From NCBI GenBank assembly GCA_903823025.1, contig CAIJRK010000021.1, positions 1 through 45,321 on the forward strand: a DNA stretch of 45,321 bases, read 5' to 3'. The DNA is from an uncultured beta proteobacterium (lineage in GTDB: Bacteria; Pseudomonadota; Gammaproteobacteria; Burkholderiales; Burkholderiaceae_C). The notes under the pieces are model-generated. The model was not told the origin of the DNA. It saw only the letters and a list, made by a program, of their open reading frames with translations, and did not search any database. Below are positions 30,636-39,014 of this stretch, one piece after another (positions within the stretch are counted from its first letter, which is position 1; every line of letters begins with the position of its first letter). The position numbers and the translations under genes are program-made.

Positions 30636-33414
30636 CTTGCTCTGCAACCGTCATCGCCACCGCACAATATTTGAATTCGGGAATCTTCCCGACCGGATCA
30701 AGCGCAGCATGGGTCAGCAAATTAGCCGCCGCCTCGCGGTAGGCAAAGGGCATGAACACGGTGCCGTCGGGCGTGCCGTCATCGCGGCGCAAGCGCACTT
30801 GCACCGCACCTCGGCGCGAGCGCAAACTCACCAACGCACCTGCGACCACACCTAGTTTTTCCAATTCACGGGCGTTGACCGACGCGGTGGCAACCGGCTC
30901 CAGTGCGTCCAGCACTTGCGAGCGCCGCGTCATGCTGCCGGTGTGCCAATGCTCTAACTGCCGCCCGGTGATGAGCACCAGCGGATAGTCGGCATCCGGC
31001 TTTTCATCGGCGGGAATCAAGGTCGTGGGCACCAGATGCGCCCGGCCATCAGGCGTGTGGAAATGGTCGATAAACACGGTCGGTTGACCAGGGTCATCGG
31101 CGCTCAAACACGGGTAAGTCACGCTGCCCGCGCGTTGCAAACGCGCCCAAGTGATGCCGCCAATAGACGTGTGCATGGCTTGGCGCATTTCTTCAAAGAC
31201 GGCGGCAACACCGTCATGTTCACCGTCGTAGTGCCAGTTCAAATCCAGGCGCTTGGCGATTTGTTGAATGAGCCATAAATCGGGTCGGGCATCACCCGGT
31301 GGAGGGATGGCTTGGCGACCGAGTTGCAGCATCCGATCAGTGTTGCTGACCGTGCCGGTTTTCTCGGGCCAGGCGGTCGCGGGCAGCACCACATCGGCCA
31401 GCCACGCGGTTTCGGTCATGAAAATATCTTGCACCACTAAGTGCGCGAGGGAGGACAAAGCACGGCGCGCGTGGTTCAGGTCGGGGTCGCTCATGGCCGG
31501 ATTCTCGCCCATGATGTACATGCCGCGCACCTTGTGCGGGTCGCTCTCGGGGGCCAAGGCTTTGTGCATGATTTCGACCACGGTGTAGCCGGGCTGGTCG
31601 TCGAGTTTTGTCGCCCAGAATTTCTCAAACCAGGCGTGTGCTGCCGGGTCGTTGACGCGCTGGTAATTGGGAAACATCATCGGAATTAAACCGGCATCGC
31701 TGGCACCTTGCACATTGTTTTGACCGCGCAAAGGGTGCAGGCCAGAACCCGGTTTTCCGATCTGCCCGGCCACCATGCACAGCGCAATCAAGCTGCGCAC
31801 GTTGTCGGTACCGTGGATGTGCTGGCTGATGCCCATGCCCCAAAAGATCATCGCTGCTTTGGCGTTGGCGTAAGCGCGAGCCACTTCCCGAATCGTGCTG
31901 GCGGGGACGCCGCAGACCGGCGCCATGGCCTCGGGGCTGAAGGCGCGCACGCCCTCGCGCACCGCTTCAAAGTTGGCGACGCGGGTTGCAATGAACGCTT
32001 GGTTCGTCAGCTCTTCTTCAATAATCGTGTGAATCAGGGCGTTAATCAGCGCCACATCGGTGTCGGCTTTGAACGGCAAAGTGCGCCAGGCGTGCCGGGC
32101 CAAATCGGTGCCTCTTGGGTCAATCGACACAATTTTCAAACCACGTTGGGCCGCGTTTTTCATCCACGTCGCGGCGACCGGGTGGTTACCCGATGTGTTG
32201 GAACCAATCACCAAAATCAGCTCGGCATGGTCCACGTCATTGACCTGATTGCTGACCGCGCCAGAGCCAATGCCTTCAAGCAGCGCGGCCACGCTGGAGG
32301 CGTGACACAGGCGCGTGCAGTGGTCCACGTTGTTGGAGCCGAAGCCGGTGCGCACCAGTTTTTGAAACAAATAGGCTTCTTCGTTCGTGCCTTTGGCGGA
32401 GCCAAAACCGGCCAGTGATTTTTTACCGAAGGTGTCGCGCAACTGCTTGAATTGGCCGCCCGCCAAGTCCAGTGCTTCGTCCCAAGTGGCTTCGCGGAAC
32501 ACGCTGGCCCAGTCCGTCGGGTCGCGTGACACCTGCGTGTCTTTGGGCACATCAGCGCGGCGAATCAACGGTTGCGTGAGTCGGTGCGGGTGGTGCGCGT
32601 AGTCAAACCCAAATCGGCCTTTGACACACAAACGGCTGTGATTGGCGGGGCCATCGCGGCCCTCGACTTCGACGATTTTGTTGTCCTTTATTTTGTAGGT
32701 TAGCAGGCAACCGACACCGCAAAAGGGGCAAACGGAATCTACTTTTGCATCGACTTGTTGCGAGCCGATCAGCGTCTTGGGCATGAGCGCGCCTGTGGGG
32801 CAGGCTTGCACGCATTCGCCGCAAGCGACACAGGTGCTGTCGCCCATCGGGTCGTTCAGGTCAAAGATAATTTGGGCGTCAGAACCACGACCGCTCACGC
32901 CGATCACGTCGTTCACCTGCACCTCGCGGCAGGCGCGCACGCAGCGGGTGCATTGGATGCAGGCATCCAGATGAACGGCCATGGCGGGATGCGAGATGTC
33001 GGCTTGCAGGGGCACGCGGCGCAAGGCGTTGAGGGCGGGGCGCACGCTGACGTTCAAACGTTCTGCCCAGTCGCTCAACTCGCCATGCTGACCACGAGAA
33101 CCCTCGTTCCATTTGTAGCCCACCTCTGGCATATCCGAGAGCAGCAACTCCAGCACCATCTTCTGACTTTTTAGCGCCCGCGCGCTTTGGCTCTGCACTT
33201 CTATCCCCGCTGTGACGTTGCGGCAGCAACTCGGGGCCAACGTGCGCTCACCTTTTATTTCGACCACGCAGGCGCGGCAATTGCCGTCAGCGCGCAAGCC
33301 GTCTTTAAAGCAGAGATGAGGAATAGCGACGCCATGACGTTGTGCCGCTTGGAGAATACTGTCACCTTCTTGAGCCACAACAGCATGACCATTGAGCGTG
33401 AAGCTGATACTCAT
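30622..33414 (-). CDS. fdsA: NAD-linked formate dehydrogenase alpha subunit FdsA
   Basis: The 930-residue cytosolic catalytic subunit has a NuoG-like N-terminus: the [2Fe-2S] set HLCFKDGLRADGNCRACVVE (about 33-52) with a late Cys pair in APSCCRN, then CIQCTRCVRACREVQ and CVACGECVQACPTGAL clusters. The molybdopterin part begins CPFCGVGCLLTYKIKDNKIV, with the fourth Cys in SRLCVKGRFGF, and has the catalytic Cys in HCTRLCHASSVAALL (no selenocysteine). The oxygen-tolerant Fds enzymes transfer electrons from formate to NAD+ via FdsB. It starts 20 bases after the fused fdsGB stop. The usual fdsC and fdsD genes do not follow; the next gene is convergent. Confidence 0.93.
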   Translation of the reverse strand: MSISFTLNGHAVVAQEGDSILQAAQRHGVAIPHLCFKDGLRADGNCRACVVEIKGERTLAPSCCRNVTAGIEVQSQSARALKSQKMVLELLLSDMPEVGYKWNEGSRGQHGELSDWAERLNVSVRPALNALRRVPLQADISHPAMAVHLDACIQCTRCVRACREVQVNDVIGVSGRGSDAQIIFDLNDPMGDSTCVACGECVQACPTGALMPKTLIGSQQVDAKVDSVCPFCGVGCLLTYKIKDNKIVEVEGRDGPANHSRLCVKGRFGFDYAHHPHRLTQPLIRRADVPKDTQVSRDPTDWASVFREATWDEALDLAGGQFKQLRDTFGKKSLAGFGSAKGTNEEAYLFQKLVRTGFGSNNVDHCTRLCHASSVAALLEGIGSGAVSNQVNDVDHAELILVIGSNTSGNHPVAATWMKNAAQRGLKIVSIDPRGTDLARHAWRTLPFKADTDVALINALIHTIIEEELTNQAFIATRVANFEAVREGVRAFSPEAMAPVCGVPASTIREVARAYANAKAAMIFWGMGISQHIHGTDNVRSLIALCMVAGQIGKPGSGLHPLRGQNNVQGASDAGLIPMMFPNYQRVNDPAAHAWFEKFWATKLDDQPGYTVVEIMHKALAPESDPHKVRGMYIMGENPAMSDPDLNHARRALSSLAHLVVQDIFMTETAWLADVVLPATAWPEKTGTVSNTDRMLQLGRQAIPPPGDARPDLWLIQQIAKRLDLNWHYDGEHDGVAAVFEEMRQAMHTSIGGITWARLQRAGSVTYPCLSADDPGQPTVFIDHFHTPDGRAHLVPTTLIPADEKPDADYPLVLITGRQLEHWHTGSMTRRSQVLDALEPVATASVNARELEKLGVVAGALVSLRSRRGAVQVRLRRDDGTPDGTVFMPFAYREAAANLLTHAALDPVGKIPEFKYCAVAMTVAEQVQTP

Positions 33415-33434
33415 TTCAAATTCTCCTCGCCTAT

Positions 33435-35195
33435 TCAGCCCGAAATCTCATGCGGAAAATACTGTTGAACACAGCGCACCGCGTTCGGGGCCGCCTGCCC
33501 CAAGCCGCAAATCGACGCCTCCGCCATCACGGCATTCAAGTCGTCCAGCGTGGCGTTGTCCCACACGGCAGCGGCCATCAACCGGGCTGCTTTGACGGTG
33601 CCGACCCGGCACGGCGTGCATTGGCCGCAACTCTCATCCGCAAAAAATTGCATGGCGTTCAAGGCCGCATCACGCGCCCGGTCATGCTGGCTCAACACCA
33701 CAATAGCCGCTGATCCGATGAAGCAGCCGTAGGGTTGCAGCGTGTCAAAGTCCAACGGCAGGTGGTTCAGATGAGCGGGCAAAATACCGCCCGAAGCGCC
33801 GCCGGGTAAGTAGGCATACAGCGTGTGGCCGTCCAACAGGCCGCCGCAGTAGTGGTCAATCAACTCTTGCACGCTGACGCCTGCGGGCGCTACTTTGACC
33901 CCCGGCAAGTTGACCCGCCCACTGACGCTGAAAGACCGAAACCCTTGGCGCCCCCGGCGGCCAAAACGACTGAACCACTGCGGGCCTTTTTCAACCAGAT
34001 CGCGCACCCAATACAGCGTTTCAAAGTTATGTTCCAGCGTTGGTTTCCCGAACAAACCGACCTGCGCCAGGTAGGGCGGACGCAGGCGTGGTTCACCGCG
34101 TTTGCCTTCAAGGCTCTCAATCATGGCGGATTCTTCGCCGCAGATATAGGCGCCTGCACCGCGCCGCAGTTCGAGATGTGGCAGCGCGCAAGGCGGGTCA
34201 GCTTGCAGGGCGGCCATCTCACGCGCCAGCATCTGGCGTGCCGCGTGGTATTCGTCGCGCAAGTAGAGATAGCAGGTGTCAATGCCCACCACTTGCGCCG
34301 CAATCAGCACGCCTTCCAGAAAACGATGGGGGTCGTGCTCCAGATAAGTACGGTCTTTGAATGTGCCCGGCTCGCCTTCGTCGATGTTGACGGCCATCAC
34401 ACGCGGGGCGGGTTGTTCGCGCACGATGCGCCACTTGCGTCCCGCCGGAAAACCCGCGCCACCCAGACCCCGCAGACCCGAATCCTCCATCGTCTTGAGC
34501 ACATCTTCTGCAGCAATTTTTCCCTGCATCAAAGCCGTCGCCAGCGCATAACCGCCTTGCGCACGGTACGTTTGAAACCCAATGAAAGGCGTCACTTCTT
34601 GCCAGGGAGAAACAGGCACGGGTGATGGATTTAACGCCAACTTGCAAGCGGCCAGCACCCGCACCACATCCGCCTTGGGCACCGCTGTTTGACCCACCAG
34701 CACGGCAGGCGCTTGTTCGCAGCGGCCTAAACAAGGGGCGGCAATCACACGCACGGCGTCACCTGAAAAACTGACCAATTGCGCCATCAGTTCCACAGAA
34801 CCCGTCATCGCGCAACTCAGGCTATCGCACACCCGAACGGTGAGTGCAGCGGGCGTTTGGTCGTCCGATAGAACCTCAAAGTGATGGTAGAAAGTGGCGA
34901 CTTCAAACACCTCGGCCATGGGTAGTTTCATGGCACTGGCCAGCGCAACCAAATGCCGCTCGTAGAGGCATCGGTAGGCGTCATTAAGAAGATGAAGGTA
35001 TTCAATCAACAGGTCGCGTCGATAGCCATCAGGCGGCGTCGGGCCTAGCAACAAGCGAACTTCTTGCAGCGAGATGCCGTCAGGTTGCCGTCCTTTGAGT
35101 TGCGAGACCCGGCGCGCGGTTCGGCGCAACTGATCCGGCGTCGCCAAAACCACCGGCGCACCGCTTGCAACAAAAGGAAAAGTAAGCTCGGGCAT
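33435..35195 (-). CDS. fused FdsG-FdsB: NuoE-like plus NuoF-like subunit
   Basis: This 586-residue protein joins two subunits that are separate genes in most fds operons. Residues 1-170 are NuoE/FdsG-like: EVFEVATFYHHFEVL, VRVCDSLSCAMTGS and the late CLGRCEQAPAVLV, giving the four Cys of a [2Fe-2S] cluster. Residues from about 200 are NuoF/FdsB-like: LRGLGGAGFPAGRKW for FMN, VNIDEGEPGTFKDR, YICGEESAMIESLEGKRGEP and the [4Fe-4S] motif ESCGQCTPCRVGT. The FMN site reduces NAD+. The reading frame runs without interruption through the junction (about 165-200). The start at ATG 35193-35195 has no strong ribosome-binding site and a hairpin lies 30 bases upstream. Confidence 0.92.
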   Translation of the reverse strand: MPELTFPFVASGAPVVLATPDQLRRTARRVSQLKGRQPDGISLQEVRLLLGPTPPDGYRRDLLIEYLHLLNDAYRCLYERHLVALASAMKLPMAEVFEVATFYHHFEVLSDDQTPAALTVRVCDSLSCAMTGSVELMAQLVSFSGDAVRVIAAPCLGRCEQAPAVLVGQTAVPKADVVRVLAACKLALNPSPVPVSPWQEVTPFIGFQTYRAQGGYALATALMQGKIAAEDVLKTMEDSGLRGLGGAGFPAGRKWRIVREQPAPRVMAVNIDEGEPGTFKDRTYLEHDPHRFLEGVLIAAQVVGIDTCYLYLRDEYHAARQMLAREMAALQADPPCALPHLELRRGAGAYICGEESAMIESLEGKRGEPRLRPPYLAQVGLFGKPTLEHNFETLYWVRDLVEKGPQWFSRFGRRGRQGFRSFSVSGRVNLPGVKVAPAGVSVQELIDHYCGGLLDGHTLYAYLPGGASGGILPAHLNHLPLDFDTLQPYGCFIGSAAIVVLSQHDRARDAALNAMQFFADESCGQCTPCRVGTVKAARLMAAAVWDNATLDDLNAVMAEASICGLGQAAPNAVRCVQQYFPHEISG

Positions 35196-35224
35196 AACAA
35201 CGAACGACTAAGTTGAGGCAGCAG

Positions 35225-35244
35225 GTTCCCGCTTCCACGGGAAC
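35225..35244 (-). promoter_or_regulatory. hairpin in the fdsGB leader
   Basis: GTTCCCG (35225-35231) and CGGGAAC (35238-35244) form a perfect 7-bp stem with a 6-base loop, 30 bases upstream of the fdsGB ATG. The minus-strand continuation has no U-run, so it is unlikely to be an intrinsic terminator for apbC. It may be an operator or a leader structure. Confidence 0.4.
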
Positions 35245-35318
35245 AAAAAGTTAATAAAACTTAGCTTGTTAACTTAACACCTTGTCAGGCGTCTCCTTTG
35301 ACAAATAGCAAGCCCGCT

Positions 35319-36410
35319 TCAAGTCTCTTTGGATATTTTGATGGACGGAAACTTGGACGAAAAGTCTTTGTTCTTAGCCGCAATCGACACCGCCACTTTG
35401 CGGGCCACAGCCTTGTAAATACCCGCCACCTCGCTGTCAGGGTCGGACACGACGGTGGGTTTTCCGTTGTCGGCCTGCAGCCTGATCTGCATATCCAGCG
35501 GCAACGCGCCCAGATAATCCATGTGGTAGTCAGCGGCCATCTTCTTGCCGCCATCGGCGCCAAAAATATGTTCAACGTGGCCGCAATTACTGCACACATG
35601 CACCGCCATATTTTCCACAATGCCCAAAATCGGCACGCCAACTTTCTCGAACATCTTGATGCCTTTTTTGGCGTCCAGCAGCGCAATATCTTGCGGCGTC
35701 GTCACCACCACCGCGCCGGTCATCGGCACGCGTTGCGACAAGGTCAGCTGAATATCGCCGGTGCCGGGGGGCATATCGACAATCAGATAATCCAGATCGC
35801 GCCAGTTGGTTTGGCGCAGCAACTGCTCCAGCGCCTGCGTCGCCATGGGGCCGCGCCACACCATCGCTTCGTCTTGCGCCACCAGAAAACCGATAGACAT
35901 CACCTGCACGCCGTAGTTCTCCAACGGTTCCATGGTTTTGCCGTCTTCACTGTCGGGCTTGCCGCTGATGCCCATCATCATCGGCACGCTGGGGCCGTAG
36001 ATATCAGCGTCCAGCAAACCGACACTGGCCCCTTCGGCAGCCAGCGCCAGCGCCAGATTAACGGCGGTGGTGCTCTTGCCCACGCCGCCTTTGCCAGACG
36101 CCACCGCCACAATATTTTTGACTTTGGGCAACAACTGCACGCCGCGCTGCACCGAATGCGCCGCGATTTTCATGTGCACGTTAACCGACACGTTGCCCAC
36201 GCCTGCCACGCCTTTGGCGGCAGCAATCAAGGCTTTGCGAAAGCCCGCAATCTGGCTCTTGGCCGGATAACCCAGCTCCACATCAAAGGCCACATCACCG
36301 TCGGTGAGGGTGAAATTTTTGATGGCTTTGGACGACACAAAGTCGCGTCCGGTATTGGGGTCGATCACGCTTTTAAGGGCGTCCATCACCGTCTGTTCTG
36401 TCACTGTCAT
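35319..36410 (-). CDS. apbC: iron-sulfur cluster carrier ATPase ApbC/Mrp
   Basis: The 363-residue P-loop ATPase of the Mrp/NBP35 family delivers [4Fe-4S] clusters to apo-enzymes. The N-terminal MIP18-like (DUF59) domain covers about 1-85 (VMDALKSVIDPNTGRDFVSS). The Walker A with deviant Lys is VASGKGGVGKSTTAVNLALA (about 103-122), followed by LLDADIYGPSVPMMMG, IVDMPPGTGDIQLTLSQ and the C-x-x-C of VHVCSNCGHVEHIFG. AGGAG precedes ATG 36408-36410. It is upstream of fdsGB on the same strand, which suits the many clusters of that enzyme, although ApbC serves many clients. Confidence 0.95.
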   Translation of the reverse strand: MTVTEQTVMDALKSVIDPNTGRDFVSSKAIKNFTLTDGDVAFDVELGYPAKSQIAGFRKALIAAAKGVAGVGNVSVNVHMKIAAHSVQRGVQLLPKVKNIVAVASGKGGVGKSTTAVNLALALAAEGASVGLLDADIYGPSVPMMMGISGKPDSEDGKTMEPLENYGVQVMSIGFLVAQDEAMVWRGPMATQALEQLLRQTNWRDLDYLIVDMPPGTGDIQLTLSQRVPMTGAVVVTTPQDIALLDAKKGIKMFEKVGVPILGIVENMAVHVCSNCGHVEHIFGADGGKKMAADYHMDYLGALPLDMQIRLQADNGKPTVVSDPDSEVAGIYKAVARKVAVSIAAKNKDFSSKFPSIKISKET

Positions 36411-36584
36411 TGATTTTTCTCCTGAAGGGCTTGTAGTCTAGCGAAGACTGTTTTACCCCTGTTCTTACGGGCCAATCAGGGTTTTTAGGGGGCTTGGCGC
36501 GCCCGGTTGCAGCCCATAATGTTTTTGTTGTTTCAACCCACTCCCCTCAAGAGGGAGGTTTCAAACCGAAGATAGTTGCAGATC

Positions 36585-37889
36585 ATGAATGACGAGCCAT
36601 CCAACCCACTCGCGCCAGCCCCCCTCACCGGACTGTTGCTCTCTGGCGGCGGCGCGCGGGCGGCCTATCAGGTGGGCGTGCTCGAAGCCATCGCCGACAT
36701 CAGAAAAGCCGCAGGTGCGCAAGGCCAACCCAACCCTTTTCCCATCATCACCGGCACCTCTGCCGGGGCCGTCAACGCAGCGGCGCTGGCCTGTGGCGCG
36801 GATGATTTCGACGCCACCGTGCGCCGCCTCGTCAACGTCTGGACAAACATCCACACCGCGCAGGTCTATCAAACTGACTCGTTGAGCATGTTGCGCTCCG
36901 GGGCGGCCTGGATGACGCTGCTCTCGCTGGGCTGGCTGGTTGCCAAATGGCGACGGCTCAAGCCGCGCTCGCTGCTGGACAATGCCCCCTTGGGCGACTT
37001 GCTCAACCAGTTGGTGCCGCTGGAACGTCTGCCCGCGCTGATTCGCAAAGGTCACTTGCAGGCGCTGGCCGTGACGGCATCCAGCTACAGCTCGGGCGAA
37101 CACCTCACTTTCTTTGAAGGCGCGCCGCATCTCCTGCCGTGGGTGCGTTCGCAACGCCGGGCGGTGCGCCAGCGCATCACGCACGCGCACCTGCTGGCGT
37201 CTTCAGCGATTCCGTTTGTTTTTCCGGCCATGGCGCTGCCAGTTAACGCCCAGATTGAGTATTTTGGCGACGGCTCCATGCGCCAGTCCGCCCCGATTGC
37301 CGGCACCATTCATTTGGGTGCCCGGCGCGTCATGGTGGTGGGTGCGGGGCGAATGCATGAGCCTAAAAGCGCGTTTGATTTAACCTCCCACAACAGCTAC
37401 CCATCGCTGGCCCAGATTGCCGGTCATGCGCTGTCCAACATCTTTTTGGACGCCTTGTCGGTCGATGTAGAACGTGTGCGGCGCATCAACCTGACCCTGT
37501 CCCTGGTGCCGTGCGAGGCCCGCAACGCCAGCGCCTTGCGGTCCATCGACTTACTGGTGATTGCGCCGTCACAGCGGCTTGACGACATCGCCGCGCGCCA
37601 TGTGGGTGAATTGCCGCCTGCCGTGCGCGCCCTGCTTGGCGGTGTGGGCGTGTCGCCCAACGCCGCCGATGTGAAAGGCGCGGCGCTGGCGAGCTACTTG
37701 TTGTTTGAGAGGGGCTACACCGGCGAGCTGATGGCCTTGGGCTATGCCGATGCCACCCGCCAGCAAGGCGAGGTTTGCAAATTTTTTGACTGGCGCAACC
37801 CCGCGCCGTTGCCGTTAAAAGGCAGCGCTGAAACAGGCGTCCCGACGACCCACCCCGAGCGCCGCAAAGACCCGCTGCGCTTGCGCTGA
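36585..37889 (+). CDS. patatin-like phospholipase
   Basis: This protein of 434 residues has the patatin Ser-Asp dyad. The oxyanion loop is LSGGGARAAYQVGVLEAI (about 19-36), the nucleophile elbow is IITGTSAGAVNAAAL (G-T-S-A-G), and the Asp box is EYFGDGSMRQSAPI. Patatins hydrolyse acyl ester bonds of phospholipids. There is no signal peptide; mildly hydrophobic stretches could allow membrane association. I chose ATG 36585; an in-frame TTG at 36576 is possible and neither has a good ribosome-binding site. It is divergent from apbC and convergent with the cyanophycinase gene (8 bases between the stops). Substrate and role are unknown. Confidence 0.88.
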   Translation: MNDEPSNPLAPAPLTGLLLSGGGARAAYQVGVLEAIADIRKAAGAQGQPNPFPIITGTSAGAVNAAALACGADDFDATVRRLVNVWTNIHTAQVYQTDSLSMLRSGAAWMTLLSLGWLVAKWRRLKPRSLLDNAPLGDLLNQLVPLERLPALIRKGHLQALAVTASSYSSGEHLTFFEGAPHLLPWVRSQRRAVRQRITHAHLLASSAIPFVFPAMALPVNAQIEYFGDGSMRQSAPIAGTIHLGARRVMVVGAGRMHEPKSAFDLTSHNSYPSLAQIAGHALSNIFLDALSVDVERVRRINLTLSLVPCEARNASALRSIDLLVIAPSQRLDDIAARHVGELPPAVRALLGGVGVSPNAADVKGAALASYLLFERGYTGELMALGYADATRQQGEVCKFFDWRNPAPLPLKGSAETGVPTTHPERRKDPLRLR

Positions 37890-37897
37890 ACAACCAC

Positions 37898-38842
37898 TCA
37901 TCCCCGAATTGGCCCCGGCGCCACCAACACCCGAATCGCGTCGCGCAAGGTCGTTGGCATGGGGCGTGAGATACCACGCTCGGTGACGGTGCTGCGGTAA
38001 TGATGACCGGCGGGCAACACATGCATCGTCACCCCCAGCATTTCAAGCGGTTCACTGGACGCCACGTCGTTAAAGTTAGAGCGCATCCGGCGGCCATCAA
38101 TCAGCGTCACCACGCCTTGACCAATCACCTCAATCCCGCGACCCCGTTCAATGATGAGCGCTGTGTCTTCGTCGATGCCCACACCCAGCATATCGGGGCG
38201 CTGCGCCAGCACCGACAGCAACCGTCCCAAACGCCGCCGCTGTGAGAAGTGCTGATCGACGATGGCGCTGTCCACAAACCCCAGCCCCACATCCAGAACG
38301 GCAGCGTCTTTTTGCGGCAGTGGCGGTGTGTCACCCTCGGCCAGCATGATGCGCGACATCGCCGCTGCCCCCGCGCTGGTGCCGCCAATGCAACAGCCGC
38401 GCGCATGAAAAGCAGTGTGCATGGCGCGCGTGGCAAGGGTTTCCCACAAGGACGCCATCAACCGGCGCTGGTCGCCACCCGTCATAAAGATGCCGTCCGC
38501 GTTGAGAATTCGGGCGGCAATGGCCGGGTCGTTGGCCTCGTCCGGGCCGGAGATGGCGAGCTGGGACGCCTGGGTGCTCCCCATTTCCTGAAACACCTGG
38601 TCATAACCTCGCCAAGCGCCGGGCTGGTCTGAACTGGCCGCCGTTAACAACAAAATGTTGGCATTCGGTCCGCCACAAAGTTCCAGAAAGCGGCGCAAGA
38701 TGATTTTGTCTTTCAAGCGGTCTTCCGCGCCCCCGACCACCATCAGATGACCGGAGCGGCGCGGCGCTGCAAAAGCGACCGGATGAAGTGCAGCCGCACC
38801 AAGGGCCAGCAAATGGCGTCTGTTTAAGTTGAGATAAGTCAT
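37898..38842 (-). CDS. cyanophycinase (exported type)
   Basis: The 314-residue serine peptidase of family S51 releases beta-Asp-Arg dipeptides from the storage polymer cyanophycin. The nucleophile motif CCIGGTSAGAAAMS is at about residues 149-162; other family features are GHLMVVGGAEDRLKDKIILR near the start, FMTGGDQRRLMASL and DQHFSQRRRLGRL. The first 26 residues, with LNRRHLLALGAAALHPVAFA, look like a Tat- or Sec-type signal, so the enzyme is probably exported, like extracellular CphE and unlike cytosolic CphB. No cyanophycin synthetase lies in the window, so the substrate may be external or encoded elsewhere. Confidence 0.9.
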   Translation of the reverse strand: MTYLNLNRRHLLALGAAALHPVAFAAPRRSGHLMVVGGAEDRLKDKIILRRFLELCGGPNANILLLTAASSDQPGAWRGYDQVFQEMGSTQASQLAISGPDEANDPAIAARILNADGIFMTGGDQRRLMASLWETLATRAMHTAFHARGCCIGGTSAGAAAMSRIMLAEGDTPPLPQKDAAVLDVGLGFVDSAIVDQHFSQRRRLGRLLSVLAQRPDMLGVGIDEDTALIIERGRGIEVIGQGVVTLIDGRRMRSNFNDVASSEPLEMLGVTMHVLPAGHHYRSTVTERGISRPMPTTLRDAIRVLVAPGPIRG

Positions 38843-39014
38843 GTTGTCGCGTAAAGGGGTATTTTGGAAAGGCGGGCGCTGGCCGATTGAAGCTGGCGAT
38901 TGTAGTCATGCACACCTCTTTATTGGCCAACACAGCGCCACAAATCCCGCCAGACCACGGGTCTTGAAGGGGCGTGATTAAAATCAGGTTTACCTCCTGA
39001 AAGCCCAAAAAACC

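Noticed and set aside
35298..36413. 371-codon plus-strand frame opposite apbC
   Set aside because: Exact antisense of a gene with clear Walker A and C-x-x-C motifs; the composition is typical of a shadow.
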